Source: a virus. From it: a stretch of DNA of 52,037 nucleotides. Position 1 is the stretch's first letter. Each line of letters starts with the position of its first letter. The DNA lies in the IMG/VR virus record IMGVR_UViG_3300025151_000050, positions 1 to 52,037 of that record; one strand, given 5' to 3'. Both the position numbers and the translations under genes were made by a program. This document shows, one piece after another, positions 35,688 to 42,093 of this stretch. A model generated the notes under the pieces. It did not search any database and had not been told where the DNA came from. It worked only from the letters and a program-made list of their open reading frames with translations.

Positions 35688-36215
35688 CTAGCCGATTTCA
35701 AATCCACCAGATTCAGAGCAGAACAAAATAAAGTCTTGCAGATGACCCACACTAAATGGATACATCATATTAAAATCTTTAGGGTTACCATATTCATCTT
35801 TCTCAGCTTGTTCTATAGATAACTTTATTTCATTTTCATAATGAGCAGCTCTACCGTCATCAATACTTGCTTGTAAATCTCTAGCCATACCACTAGCTTT
35901 TTCTTCAGAGATTTCATAGCAGTCATTATAACTACCACGTTCAAAATCTTCTTCAGTTAAATCAGAACATACTTCACAAGCATACGCCCATAATCTACGC
36001 CACCACCATACATTAGAACGAAAATATATGCCTGGATTTTCTTTCTCTCTTAACGTCATTTCACTATAATAAGCCTTCTCTAACTCATCTTTAGCTTCTT
36101 TAAAAATCGCTTGTCGCTCATCCCAATTCATACCTTCATATTTATTATATGTAGGATATTTATCTTCGTTTATTTCTCTCATTACTGGATTCATACCATA
36201 TAAATCAAATCCCAT
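35688..36215 (-). CDS. Conserved-type phage hypothetical protein (MGFDLYG family)
   Basis: This 175-residue protein begins MGFDLYGMNP and has GIYFRSNVWWWRRLWAYACE at about 82-101, then NDCYEISEEKASGMARDL. Proteins with the MGFDLYG start and an F-R-x-N-V-W-W-W-R core recur in phage replication regions, without known function. The SD is AAGGAG. A pseudoknot-like element lies 38-73 bases before the start codon. Confidence 0.6.
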   Translation of the reverse strand: MGFDLYGMNPVMREINEDKYPTYNKYEGMNWDERQAIFKEAKDELEKAYYSEMTLREKENPGIYFRSNVWWWRRLWAYACEVCSDLTEEDFERGSYNDCYEISEEKASGMARDLQASIDDGRAAHYENEIKLSIEQAEKDEYGNPKDFNMMYPFSVGHLQDFILFCSESGGFEIG

Positions 36216-36472
36216 TGTTCTTACTCCTTATGTTGTTGTTTATTATCAAAATCTAGACCCCAAGTAGTCTAGGAGGAGCAACTCGGGGCGGTGTGTATAT
36301 CTACACTTAAAGACTGTTTACTAACCACTTTCGCTCGTAGTATTCAACTCCTGTTAATGGGTCTGTGGCAGTTTCGTGAGAGGTGTTCCGAGAGTCCTAG
36401 GACCTCTGTCGTTTCAACATCGTGTGGTACTTTCTTCGTGCCATTAACTATTACAACACACGCTAATGTGCT
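36216..36472 (-). ncRNA. Gene-free leader with H-type pseudoknot
   Basis: This gap of 257 bases holds clear pairing. Next to the downstream gene, CCCCAAGT (36258-36265) pairs with ACTCGGGG (36281-36288), and CTAGA (36253-36257) pairs with TCTAG (36268-36272) inside its loop, an H-type pseudoknot. Farther upstream AGAGGT pairs with ACCTCT around a palindrome TCCTAGGA. A 40-codon minus-strand frame follows the stop of the 106-residue gene in phase (from about 36470) but lacks a usual start, so I do not call it a gene. The arrangement resembles a small riboswitch or protein-binding leader. Confidence 0.45.
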
Positions 36473-36793
36473 TTAATTTATTTCCATCTCTATATTAAAT
36501 GGTTTAACATCTAAACCATCATCAAACTTATGGATAAAATCATTTATTACTTTCCATTTATCTTTATCTTTAGGTGATACACCAAACATAAATTCCATTT
36601 CTGCATTATTATTATGATGGTGTACATTTATATCGTTATCATAAACAGTAACTATTACATTCTTCGTGTTTACTTCATAACTATCACATATATCTTGTTC
36701 AACAGCATCTTGTATTGCTAACGCTATCGGACAATTACATTCATCTTCTTGAATACCATTTTTTATATGGTCTTTAGTAATCTCTATCAACAT
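36473..36793 (-). CDS. Small conserved-type phage protein
   Basis: This 106-residue protein starts MLIEITKDHIKNGIQED and then has CNCPIALAIQDAV. The pattern I-x-x-x-H-I-x-x-G followed by C-P-I-A-L-A is shared by small phage proteins of unknown role. The middle has HHHNNN. It overlaps the upstream gene by 20 bases. A metal- or nucleotide-binding role is possible but unproven. Confidence 0.55.
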   Translation of the reverse strand: MLIEITKDHIKNGIQEDECNCPIALAIQDAVEQDICDSYEVNTKNVIVTVYDNDINVHHHNNNAEMEFMFGVSPKDKDKWKVINDFIHKFDDGLDVKPFNIEMEIN

Positions 36794-36980
36794 TATACTT
36801 AGCCTCCATTTCTTTTTGGTCTAGCCAATTATCATAAGCATCCATTTCTTGCTCATTTTCTTTTATCTGTTGTTTTAATTCTTTTTTAAATGTTTCTATA
36901 TCATCATCAGCGTCTGTCTTTAATAAACGTAACGCTGTTTTTAGCATGGCTGTGCTATCAGCTAGTTCTGTGTAACTCAT
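36774..36980 (-). CDS. Small helical acidic protein
   Basis: This 68-residue protein is almost all helical: MLKTALRLLKTDADDDIETF, then KKELKQQIKENEQEMDAYDN, suggesting an antiparallel coiled coil. Its start overlaps the stop of the preceding 51-residue gene (ATGA), with SD AAGGAG inside that gene. No family is recognised. Confidence 0.55.
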   Translation of the reverse strand: MSYTELADSTAMLKTALRLLKTDADDDIETFKKELKQQIKENEQEMDAYDNWLDQKEMEAKYNVDRDY

Positions 36981-37132
36981 TTCTCTAGTCTCCTTAGATT
37001 TAATTGGTATTGATACCGTACTCGTTTAGTAGCCTGCTTGATAGAAATGTGGGTATACTCAGCAGCTGAGACATTCCTACCAAGGGCTACATCTTTACGG
37101 TTTATATAATGAATAAACTCGCTTGCTCTCAT
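36977..37132 (-). CDS. Small basic protein (51 aa)
   Basis: The frame runs from ATG 37132 to TGA 36977, with ATGA overlaps at both ends, which is strong evidence that this is a gene. The basic helical sequence (MRASEFIHYINRKDVALGRN, then IKQATKRVRYQYQLNLRRLE) could bind DNA or RNA; the RNRKD-like turn is reminiscent of a small HTH but is not diagnostic. Confidence 0.6.
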   Translation of the reverse strand: MRASEFIHYINRKDVALGRNVSAAEYTHISIKQATKRVRYQYQLNLRRLEK

Positions 37133-37470
37133 CCTCCAAAGTACTCCTGTAAATCACAATAAATAGCGTGCATAATTTCAGTATATCTTTCTTCATTAAC
37201 ACGTTCATTATTTATTTCTCTTAATTCTACAAATACTTTAGTGATAAGAGCTTGAAAGGGTTGTTCTAACCATGGCTTAGGAGGAGGTTCTTTTAACAAC
37301 GCCTTATTTAGCTCGGATGGATGTTCATTTATCATATGTTCCATAAGATTATTATCAGGTTGATTGATAAATATATCATCAACATATCTATTGTCTTCTT
37401 GCACACAGAAAGGACATGGCTCACCATTACCAACAGCTAACATACCTTCAACATCTATTTGTTTAGCCAT
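37129..37470 (-). CDS. Small protein with CxxC/H zinc-finger-like motif
   Basis: This 113-residue protein has PCPFCVQEDNRY near residue 18 followed by NLMEHMINEHPSE. C-x-x-C and H-x(4)-H give a classical C2H2-type zinc-finger spacing. The C-terminal half is helical and charged. SD AGGAGG lies in the upstream 43-residue gene. It may bind nucleic acid or a host protein in the early phase. Confidence 0.6.
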   Translation of the reverse strand: MAKQIDVEGMLAVGNGEPCPFCVQEDNRYVDDIFINQPDNNLMEHMINEHPSELNKALLKEPPPKPWLEQPFQALITKVFVELREINNERVNEERYTEIMHAIYCDLQEYFGG

Positions 37471-37594
37471 TTCTGTCCTCCTTATTTATTTTATTTACAT
37501 CGATACCAAGTTTCTTTTCTATGTTCTCGATGCGATTTAATATAATTCTAGCTGTCTCTCTTAGTTCTCTAACTATATCATCATAGATACTCAT
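37463..37594 (-). CDS. Small coiled-coil protein (43 aa)
   Basis: The frame starts at ATG 37594 after SD AAGGAGCGAAC and ends at TAA 37463, overlapping the zinc-finger gene by 8 bases and supplying its SD. The sequence SIYDDIVRELRETARIILNR followed by IENIEKKLG is a single heptad-patterned helix. It may be an oligomerising adaptor. Confidence 0.55.
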   Translation of the reverse strand: MSIYDDIVRELRETARIILNRIENIEKKLGIDVNKINKEDRNG

Positions 37595-37881
37595 TTGTTC
37601 GCTCCTTGTTTAAATTGTTGGGCTACTAGTCGCTCCTGACGTTCACCCACGCACCTTTAGTCTATCAGAATTATGTTGTGCTAGCAGAGTGGAGAAGGGT
37701 TAAATCACCATATTAACTTTCCTCAGCTTTGGCCGTCAAGCCGCTATTATATACTATTAAAGTATACTATACATTATGGCTCTAACCCCATAACAGCAGA
37801 ATCCTACTCATTAATACTTTTAACTCTCATCAGGCTATTAACCTGAGCCGAACCCTCAAAGCGGGCTAACACAATTTAAAT
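37595..37881 (-). ncRNA. Gene-free 287-base leader with several hairpins
   Basis: No frame longer than nine codons with a usual start occurs on the minus strand. Hairpins include TTATGG/CCATAA (37774-37779 with 37788-37793), TATACT/AGTATA (37750-37755 with 37761-37766) and CAGG/CCTG near 37830. A TATAAT-like sequence occurs near 37742-37750 and might start a secondary transcript. This may be a regulatory RNA or a long leader of the 43-residue gene. Confidence 0.35.
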
Positions 37882-38064
37882 TTACTTATCATTACCATAA
37901 AATATATCTAGGATAGGACTGATAGATAATCCTAGAAAGATTAACCACGCTGTTAATATTGGCGTTAGTTCGATACCTTTATACCAGTGATGTAACACAA
38001 GTATAGACATTAATATTTGTGCTGCTATTGGGGCATATTTAGCCCATTTATCAAAGAAATCCAT
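37882..38064 (-). CDS. Small membrane protein with two hydrophobic segments
   Basis: This 60-residue protein has two likely membrane helices at about 11-27 (APIAAQILMSILVLHHW) and 33-53 (TPILTAWLIFLGLSISPILD), and a short polar tail FYGNDK. TATGGAG precedes the start. Early membrane proteins of phages can block superinfection or remodel the envelope, but nothing here proves that. No family is recognised. Confidence 0.6.
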   Translation of the reverse strand: MDFFDKWAKYAPIAAQILMSILVLHHWYKGIELTPILTAWLIFLGLSISPILDIFYGNDK

Positions 38065-38178
38065 AATGTTGACACTCCATATTGTTTAGGACACGTTTAT
38101 TTATATATACTTACGTTTTAGTGTGTGTGAGAAGTAGTAAGGAAGTGAGTAAGAACCCACTCCCCTGCTACGATAAGA

Positions 38179-38538
38179 CTAATTGAAAGGCTGTTCAGAT
38201 ACAGAATCATCAGTATCTTGTTGCAATGATGCTTGATACTGTGCTTTGGTGTAAAGTTTGTCATCCTTGTCAATATAAATCTCTTCTCCATACTCAGCCT
38301 TGTAAAGCTCCACCTCTTCATCATTCACATCATTGAGCCAAATAGTAACTATATCACTAGTAGCCTCTTGTGACTGAGTAACACCTCTCTTGAGTCTAGA
38401 TATTGAGAAGTTTGTAGATGTATCGCCAAAGAAATCAACTGTCTTTTTGGGTTGCCTATTTGAGTAAGCCCAAGTGTTGCCTGAGTTGCCTGTAGTTGCT
38501 GAAGACCAAGCTATCTTCTGTAGTGTAAGACGTTCCAT
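38179..38538 (-). CDS. First protein of the early operon, unknown function
   Basis: This 119-residue protein has a strong SD (AAAGGAG) and is nearest to the early promoter region. It begins MERLTLQKIAWSSATTGN and has a beta-rich middle with VDFFGDTSTNFSIS. The C-terminus is acidic (NDEEVELYKAEYGEEIYID, then DTDDSVSEQPFN) and ends F-N like a flexible SSB-type tail. It is probably made in high amounts immediately after infection. The fold is not recognised. Confidence 0.55.
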   Translation of the reverse strand: MERLTLQKIAWSSATTGNSGNTWAYSNRQPKKTVDFFGDTSTNFSISRLKRGVTQSQEATSDIVTIWLNDVNDEEVELYKAEYGEEIYIDKDDKLYTKAQYQASLQQDTDDSVSEQPFN

Positions 38539-38627
38539 ATATTCTCCTTTGTAATTAATTCAATTCAAACTTAACCTTTTTCGATATGAAAAAAGCTATA
38601 TCAAGGGGTATACCTTATGAATATGGT

Positions 38628-38676
38628 TGTATAACATTTTGTAATATTTTTCAAAACTTGCCCTTGTATTTATAAT
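38628..38676. promoter_or_regulatory. Candidate overlapping divergent promoters
   Basis: On the minus strand, TTTTGA (38651-38656) and TATACA (38628-38633) are 17 bases apart and would drive the early operon. On the plus strand, TTTTCA (38648-38653) and TATAAT (38671-38676) are also 17 apart and would start a rightward transcript near 38683. The -35-like boxes share bases. Both -35 boxes are weak matches, and AT-rich DNA gives many chance hits, so this is tentative. Confidence 0.3.
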
Positions 38677-38682
38677 AGTAGG

Positions 38683-39048
38683 TTTAGTATATTATTTGGT
38701 TCATGAGGCAATATATAAATATTATCACCCTAGAAGTACCCCTGCAATGGTTCTGCTTAGAGGGTCAGACGTTGGTTTTACTCTCCATATAGGATAAAGA
38801 GTTTTTCACCGATAGCCTCACAAATTGTTTTAATATAAGCTTTAGTATGGGTCGATGTATAATTACTCGATGAAGGCAAGATGAGAATGAGAATGTCCGT
38901 AGGAGACTAAATAAGCTTGGTTTACTGAAAGTAGTTATCTAGTGTACTGGCTAAATGTGAAATTTAAAATTAAATATTTTTACCCTACAGGGATACTTAC
39001 GTCCTTTTGCATGTCGCTCACACTATTTGGAAATAGTGTTCGCTTTTT
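38683..39048 (+). ncRNA. Candidate structured noncoding RNA in the divergent control region
   Basis: The gap 38539-39061 (523 bases) has no supported gene. It shows TGAGGC/GCCTCA (38704-38709 with 38815-38820) closing an internal arm ACCCT/AGGGT (38727-38731 with 38761-38765), which is extended by AGAA/TTCT. A second arm, ACTCT...AGAGT, precedes TTTTT. The stretch ends in a strong terminator. The longest start-bearing frame is about 29 codons without SD. A short RNA from the rightward promoter candidate would end before the terminase operon; the true 5' end is unknown. Confidence 0.45.
39020..39048 (+). terminator. Rho-independent terminator before the terminase operon
   Basis: ACACTATT (39020-39027) and AATAGTGT (39032-39039) form an eight-base-pair stem with loop TGGA, followed by TCGCTTTTT (39040-39048). 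The T-run is on the plus strand only. It lies 14 bases before the first rightward gene at 39062, so it would terminate, or attenuate, a transcript starting in the control region. Confidence 0.75.
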
Positions 39049-39061
39049 GTATATTTAACCT

Positions 39062-39277
39062 ATGAGTAAACCTAAAAAGAATATTGTTACTTATACATTA
39101 AATATTAAATACAATAAAGATACCGATGAAGTTGAATATATTGCAGAAGGTTATGATGATGATATGGCTGATTTTGTCCCTATAACTCCATTTAATATAG
39201 AAAAAGACTATACTGAGTTTATTACAAGTGAAGATATGGAAATGATACAAGAAATTTATGACATCGAAGATTGTTAA
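39062..39277 (+). CDS. Small acidic protein, first gene of the right late operon
   Basis: This 71-residue protein begins MSKPKKNIVTYTLNIKYNKD and becomes strongly acidic (TDEVEYIAEGYDDDMADFV, then TSEDMEMIQEIYDIEDC). It starts shortly after a terminator, without a clear SD. Its stop overlaps the small terminase start (TAATG). It may be a packaging or transcription accessory; no family is recognised. Confidence 0.5.
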   Translation: MSKPKKNIVTYTLNIKYNKDTDEVEYIAEGYDDDMADFVPITPFNIEKDYTEFITSEDMEMIQEIYDIEDC

Positions 39278-40008
39278 TGAGACAATATACTGTAAATAAA
39301 TTTAAACATAATGTATATGAAGATGATGGGGAAGTTCCGTCTAATATAATTGTTAAAGAAGATTGGCGTACAGCTAATATAGGAGACTGGGTAAGAGCAG
39401 ATGATGACTGCATTATTCAGATTCTTCGTAAAGGTAAGATGCTTAGAAAAAAAGGTACTCGGTATTATGTAGGAACATGTACGGGTACTTTTTTAGTTTT
39501 ACCTAAAACAAAAATGGATACAGACCGTAGGTCTAATATATACTCTTTTGGTGGGCATGAAACACCTGAGGAAGTAGTAAAGAATAGAAAAGAATTAACA
39601 GCCAATGAGGAACTTTTTGTTAAGTTTATGGCTATAGATAAAGATATGCCAGAAGAAGCGTACGTTAAAGCGTTTCCTACAAATAATAAAAGGTATGCTA
39701 GAGTTAAAGCTGCTAACCTTTTACAAACTGAGAGGATAAGAACTCGCATGAAAGAAGACTTAAAACCAACCTTAGATGAATTAGGTATAGACGATAGAAT
39801 GGTTCTAAGTGGAATAAAGTCAGAAGCAGTAAATGCTGAAAAAGCAGATACAAGACTTAAAGCTTTATTTAAATTATCTGATATACTTGATTTAGAAGAA
39901 AAGACTACTACTAAAGTCCAGCAAGTTGCAGGAGCTGTATTTCAAGGATTTACCGATGATATGATAGAACCTGTAGAAAAATTAAAAGAAATATCTGATG
40001 GAAAATAG
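39277..40008 (+). CDS. Terminase small subunit (probable)
   Basis: With the ATG at 39277 (TAATG coupling) the protein has 243 residues; TTG 39271 is an alternative start. The N-terminal 90 residues look beta-rich (GDWVRADDDCIIQILRKGKM). From about 110 a helix-turn-helix-type segment typical of small terminases follows (NEELFVKFMAID, EEAYVKAFPTNNKRYARVKA, LLQTERIRTRM), and then a helical oligomerisation region. It should recognise phage DNA and load the large subunit, encoded 165 bases downstream. The N-terminal extension is unusual. Confidence 0.65.
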   Translation: MRQYTVNKFKHNVYEDDGEVPSNIIVKEDWRTANIGDWVRADDDCIIQILRKGKMLRKKGTRYYVGTCTGTFLVLPKTKMDTDRRSNIYSFGGHETPEEVVKNRKELTANEELFVKFMAIDKDMPEEAYVKAFPTNNKRYARVKAANLLQTERIRTRMKEDLKPTLDELGIDDRMVLSGIKSEAVNAEKADTRLKALFKLSDILDLEEKTTTKVQQVAGAVFQGFTDDMIEPVEKLKEISDGK

Positions 40009-40153
40009 TAGGCCCAAGTTAGAGGCAGTTAGGCTTGAAACTCCATTTGGTGCTATAGAAAGTGATAGTGGTAATCATTCTGTAGATGTTATTACTATAG
40101 GTGCATTGATAATTATATTATATATATGCAAGAGGATATATTTTGGTAGATGA
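39998..40153 (+). CDS. Small membrane protein between terminase genes
   Basis: A 51-residue frame starts at ATG 39998 inside the end of the small terminase gene and stops at 40153. It has a polar N-terminus (MENSRPKLEAVRLETPFG) and one hydrophobic helix (DVITIGALIIILYICKRIYF). No canonical SD is obvious. Overlap with the preceding gene and membrane character make it plausible, but it could be fortuitous. Confidence 0.4.
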   Translation: MENSRPKLEAVRLETPFGAIESDSGNHSVDVITIGALIIILYICKRIYFGR

Positions 40154-40172
40154 TAGAAGAGGTAATTAGTTT

Positions 40173-41726
40173 ATGGCTAATGTTAATTTTAATAATGTAT
40201 CAAAAGCAGAAGAAGCATTAAAACTTGCTAGTAAAGATAATATTGCATTTGGTAAATTATTTTTACAAGATGACTTTCTTAGGAGTGAAACTCCACCTTT
40301 CCATTATGAAATAGCCGATGTAATTTCAAACGAAGAACATAAGCAAGTAGCTATAATACTTCCTAGGGGTCATGGTAAGACAGTAATGACTAAGTGTGAT
40401 ATACTTAAATCATTTTGCTTTACTAAAGACCCTTTGTTTTATGGATGGGTATCAGCTACTGCTAAATTAGCTACTGGTAATATGGATTATATTAAATACC
40501 ATATTGAATTTAACGAACGGATTAATTATTACTTTGGTAACTTAAAGGGTAATAAATGGACTGAAACTGATGTGGAGCTTACAAATGGATGCAAACTTAT
40601 TTCAAAATCAAATATCTCAGGGATTCGTGGAGGTGCTAAACTCCATAAAAGATACGACCTTATCATTCTGGACGACTTTGAAGACGAAAACAATACGATT
40701 ACACCAGAAGCTAGAGCCAAAAACTCCAACCTTATCACTGCTGTGGTCTTTCCTGCACTTGAACCTCATACTGGTAGGTTACGTATTAATGGTACTCCTG
40801 TGCATTTTGATTCTTTTATTAACAATCTTATTGTTAATCACGAGCAGTCTAAGAAAGAAAACAAAGACTTTTCGTGGAAAGTAGTTCTTAAAAAAGCAAT
40901 AGAAGATGATGGTACTATGCTATGGGATTCATGGTTTGGTGCTAAAGAAATGGAGCGTAAAAAGAAGTTTTACGCTGATAGTGGGCAACCCCAAAAGTTT
41001 TTCCAAGAATATATGATGGAAGTGCAGAGTGAAGATGATGCTATGTTTACTCGCGACCATATTAAATATTATAAAGGTAACTTTATGCATGATGCTGATT
41101 CAGGAATAGGATATCTTATACCTGATGATGGAGATGCACAGCCTGTAAATGTATATGTAGGAGTTGACCCAGCGACTGACAGTGCAAGAAGAGAAGCTGA
41201 TTATAGCGTATTACTTGCAGTTGCAGTTGATTTAAACAACAATGTATATATATTAGAATATTTAAGAAAAAGAGGTATACCTGTACTTGGTATTCCAGGA
41301 GAGGATAAAAAAGGAATAGTAGATTATATTTTTGACTTTGCGTCTAAATATTCTCCACAGCTATTTACTATAGAAGATACTGCAATGAGTAAGCCAGTAT
41401 TCCAAGCATTAAGAGCCGAGATGCGTAGACGCAATAATTTTGATGTACGTTTTAAGGAAGAATTACCAGGAACTAGATTATCTAAAAGAGATAGAATACA
41501 AGGTATTCTTGCACAACGATTTGCAATAGGTCAAATACATTTAAAGAAAGATATGTATGATTTACAAAGAGAGATAATAACATTTGGTCCACGTATGAGC
41601 CATGATGATACTATTGATGCACTTGCATATGCATGTAAGTATGCACAGCCACCTATTGGAATAAAAGAAAATAAAGATAGTTATTATAAACATAGACCAA
41701 AAGCTAAAAGCTGGGTAACTGCGTAA
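40173..41726 (+). CDS. terL: Terminase large subunit
   Basis: This 517-residue protein is the packaging motor ATPase and nuclease. Walker A is LPRGHGKT (63-70) and Walker B LIILDDFED (163-171). The nuclease domain has VGVDPATDS (D332), TIEDTAMSK (E401/D402) and SHDDTIDALA (D478, D479, D482). This is the standard order of TerL proteins, with length near the norm. The nuclease cuts concatemers during DNA packaging through the portal, encoded 367 bases downstream. The type (headful, cos or direct terminal repeat) cannot be decided from this alone. Confidence 0.95.
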   Translation: MANVNFNNVSKAEEALKLASKDNIAFGKLFLQDDFLRSETPPFHYEIADVISNEEHKQVAIILPRGHGKTVMTKCDILKSFCFTKDPLFYGWVSATAKLATGNMDYIKYHIEFNERINYYFGNLKGNKWTETDVELTNGCKLISKSNISGIRGGAKLHKRYDLIILDDFEDENNTITPEARAKNSNLITAVVFPALEPHTGRLRINGTPVHFDSFINNLIVNHEQSKKENKDFSWKVVLKKAIEDDGTMLWDSWFGAKEMERKKKFYADSGQPQKFFQEYMMEVQSEDDAMFTRDHIKYYKGNFMHDADSGIGYLIPDDGDAQPVNVYVGVDPATDSARREADYSVLLAVAVDLNNNVYILEYLRKRGIPVLGIPGEDKKGIVDYIFDFASKYSPQLFTIEDTAMSKPVFQALRAEMRRRNNFDVRFKEELPGTRLSKRDRIQGILAQRFAIGQIHLKKDMYDLQREIITFGPRMSHDDTIDALAYACKYAQPPIGIKENKDSYYKHRPKAKSWVTA

Positions 41727-42052
41727 TGGATATACTTGCATTAATAGAAACGTTTGGAGTTCCAGTTGCTATGAGTATTGCATTTGGTTTTTTTATTTGG
41801 AAACAAAACAACTGGATACAAAACGAACTACAAAAAGAACTACGAGAATCTTTCGAACGATTAGAAGATATGATAGATAAAGATTTTAGAAATATAGTTA
41901 TTGGTCTTATTAATGCACAAAAAGAAACTCAAATTAAAATAAGTGAAATAAATAGAAGTTATAAAGCTATTGTCGAAATTATATGTATGTTAGAAGATAA
42001 TGGTTTAAAAAAGAAATGGCTTCAGAAAAAAACAGTAGAAGAAGACTGGTAA
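41726..42052 (+). CDS. Membrane-anchored coiled-coil protein, BhlA/UviB holin-like
   Basis: This 108-residue protein starts in the terL stop (TAATG). It has an N-terminal membrane helix (residues 2-24, LALIETFGVPVAMSIAFGFF) followed by WKQNNWIQNE and a long charged coiled coil. The G-V-P-V-A membrane start and following helix resemble the small holin-like BhlA/UviB family. It could be a holin, but it lies far from the lysozyme, between the terminase and portal genes. Confidence 0.5.
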   Translation: MDILALIETFGVPVAMSIAFGFFIWKQNNWIQNELQKELRESFERLEDMIDKDFRNIVIGLINAQKETQIKISEINRSYKAIVEIICMLEDNGLKKKWLQKKTVEEDW

Positions 42053-42093
42053 ACTTTATTATATTTAGATGCTAAATACCATAAGGACTATAA

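Noticed and set aside
36291-36476. 61-codon plus-strand frame in the early-operon gap
   Set aside because: Antisense to the operon, no SD, odd composition (many Cys, Ser, Thr); the region is better explained by RNA structure.
37820-37860. Possible hammerhead ribozyme (CTGATGAG near 37830)
   Set aside because: The required GAAA partner and stems II and III are missing.
38118-38324. 68-codon minus-strand frame overlapping the first early gene
   Set aside because: Alternative frame of the 119-residue gene, which has the better SD and position.
38703-38792. 29-codon frame in the control region
   Set aside because: No SD, and it lies within clear RNA pairing.
40150-40221. 23-codon hydrophobic frame overlapping the terL start
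   Set aside because: Very short and overlaps the terL start codons by about 50 bases; chance is more likely.
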